This document shows, piece by piece, positions 6,699 to 7,536 of a stretch of DNA of 7,536 nucleotides. The stretch is from positions 1 through 7,536 of the forward strand of contig JALUJE010000221.1 in the NCBI GenBank assembly GCA_027057185.1, read 5' to 3'. A model generated the notes under the pieces. It had not been told where the DNA came from. It saw nothing but the letters and a program-made list of their open reading frames with translations, and searched no databases. The position numbers were made by a program, and so were the translations under genes. The stretch is from Helicobacteraceae bacterium. Lineage in GTDB: Bacteria > Campylobacterota > Campylobacteria > Campylobacterales > Sulfurimonadaceae. The first letter of the stretch is position 1; the number at the start of each line of letters is the position of its first letter.

Positions 6699-7536
6699 TC
6701 GTTCTCCTCGTTAATATAATGTACGCCTATAGATGTCTCACGTTGCAATGCCGCTTCAACTATGGCATGTGCCGTCAATAAACGTAGCTTTAAAAATCTA
6801 CCGATACTACCATCTAACATCTGTTCAATCGCATGCTTTGCTTCAGTGAGCCCCGTTTTAGTGCGCGCTATTGAAACATTTTTCCACATTATACTACGTA
6901 ATTTATCTTTTTTAGCTTTATCCTCAGGAAGTGCTAAAATATAATCGTCAATTTTTGGTAATTTTTCACAATGCGGTTCAAAGGTTTGCAATATCCTCAG
7001 TGCCGCACGTTTGGAAAAAACCAGACCCTCAAGCAGTGAATTGCTTGCGAGCCTGTTGGCTCCGTGAACCCCGGTTGATGCCGCCTCACCAATGGCATAC
7101 AAACCCCTTACCCTTTCAACTTCTCCCTCGAGATTTGTCTTAATCCCTCCAATGGCATAATGAAATGCCGGAGAGATCGGTACTTTTTCTTTGGGCACAT
7201 TAAACCCCAGTAAATGCAGTGCCGAATAGATGTTGGGAAAGCGTTTTCTAAAATAGATCTCATCAAAATTGTCAAAACTTAAATACGCCTGTTTTCCGGT
7301 ACGTTGCATGTAATCATAGATAGCACGGCTGACAATATCGCGCGGTGCCAATTCACCGTTCTCATCATATTCAAAAGCAAAACGATACCCATTTTCATCA
7401 ACAATATGTGCACCTTCACCGCGAAGAGCTTCCGTTAAAAGTTGCTTTTGAACGGACTGATTTCCCACATAAACCGTAGGATGAAACTGCATCATTTCCA
7501 TATTTTCCATAGCAATATCTTTTTCGACACAGATAC
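6692..7536 (-). CDS. nadB: L-aspartate oxidase, C-terminal part (5' end outside the window)
   Basis: NadB is the FAD enzyme that oxidises L-aspartate to iminoaspartate, the first step of de novo NAD synthesis; NadA then uses the product to form quinolinate. The frame is open to the right edge (about 280 codons visible of roughly 480-540), so the Met at 7510 is internal: residues before it (ICVEKDIA) continue the family alignment. Counting from that Met, MEMMQFHPT (5-12), LLTEALRGEGAHIVDENG (24-41), LAPRDIVSRAI (54-64), ISPAFHYAIGGIKT (112-125) and GLYAIGEAASTGVHGANRLASNSLLEG (136-162) are visible. The first His, PRD Arg57, His117 and Arg153 are the expected active-site residues. The C-terminal helical domain contains the IMWKNVSIART stretch and ends with RETSIGVHY. 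The ELAPRD, GVHGANR and RETSIGVH features favour NadB over fumarate reductase or succinate dehydrogenase flavoproteins. The stop codon overlaps nhaD. Confidence 0.95.
   Translation of the reverse strand, partial: ICVEKDIAMENMEMMQFHPTVYVGNQSVQKQLLTEALRGEGAHIVDENGYRFAFEYDENGELAPRDIVSRAIYDYMQRTGKQAYLSFDNFDEIYFRKRFPNIYSALHLLGFNVPKEKVPISPAFHYAIGGIKTNLEGEVERVRGLYAIGEAASTGVHGANRLASNSLLEGLVFSKRAALRILQTFEPHCEKLPKIDDYILALPEDKAKKDKLRSIMWKNVSIARTKTGLTEAKHAIEQMLDGSIGRFLKLRLLTAHAIVEAALQRETSIGVHYINEENEC

Noticed and set aside
1..7536. CRISPR array, insertion sequence, toxin-antitoxin, phage or other undescribed multi-gene system
   Set aside because: No regularly spaced repeats, transposase motifs or small paired genes were seen. 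The coding content is housekeeping on one strand.

Overview
The window looks like a chromosomal stretch from a free-living, moderate-GC member of the Campylobacterota (epsilonproteobacteria), most like Sulfurovum or a related sulfur oxidiser. This rests on the protein character (GuaA, PurD, an RDD protein next to LptD, NhaD, NadB), the dense one-strand gene order, and a promoter with an extended -10 but no -35 box. The genus is an inference, because no search could be run. All supported genes read on the minus strand, so transcription runs from high to low coordinates.

In transcription order the layout is: nadB (C-terminal part, running off the right edge); nhaD, overlapping nadB by 7 nt; a leader with a 10-bp hairpin; guaA; a 35-nt gap with an inverted repeat that includes the hemD start codon; hemD; a 330-nt non-coding stretch; purD; a small RDD-family membrane protein; and the 5' part of lptD, overlapping the RDD gene. 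The genes serve NAD synthesis, sodium/proton exchange, GMP and IMP synthesis, tetrapyrrole synthesis and outer-membrane LPS assembly. This is a housekeeping neighbourhood. I found no defence, mobile or secondary-metabolite system.

The most interesting part is the 330-nt stretch upstream of purD. It carries a minus-strand extended -10 promoter. Starting at the expected +1, the next roughly 190 nt fold on paper into a long rod: an 11-bp closing stem, a large central bubble, and an inner arm ending in a UUCG loop. That is the architecture of 6S RNA (ssrS), and the position upstream of purD fits what I recall for this phylum. The purD leader after it contains a 7-nt element complementary to the 3' arm of that RNA, and a 9-bp inverted repeat lying between candidate -35 and -10 boxes.

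The second notable point is the left edge. lptD reads well for about 280 codons and then stops being lptD near position 105-120. Composition drops to about 22% GC, and a different reading frame encodes what looks like the end of a membrane helix followed by a HAMP-like linker. This is either a real disruption of lptD or a chimeric join in the assembly.
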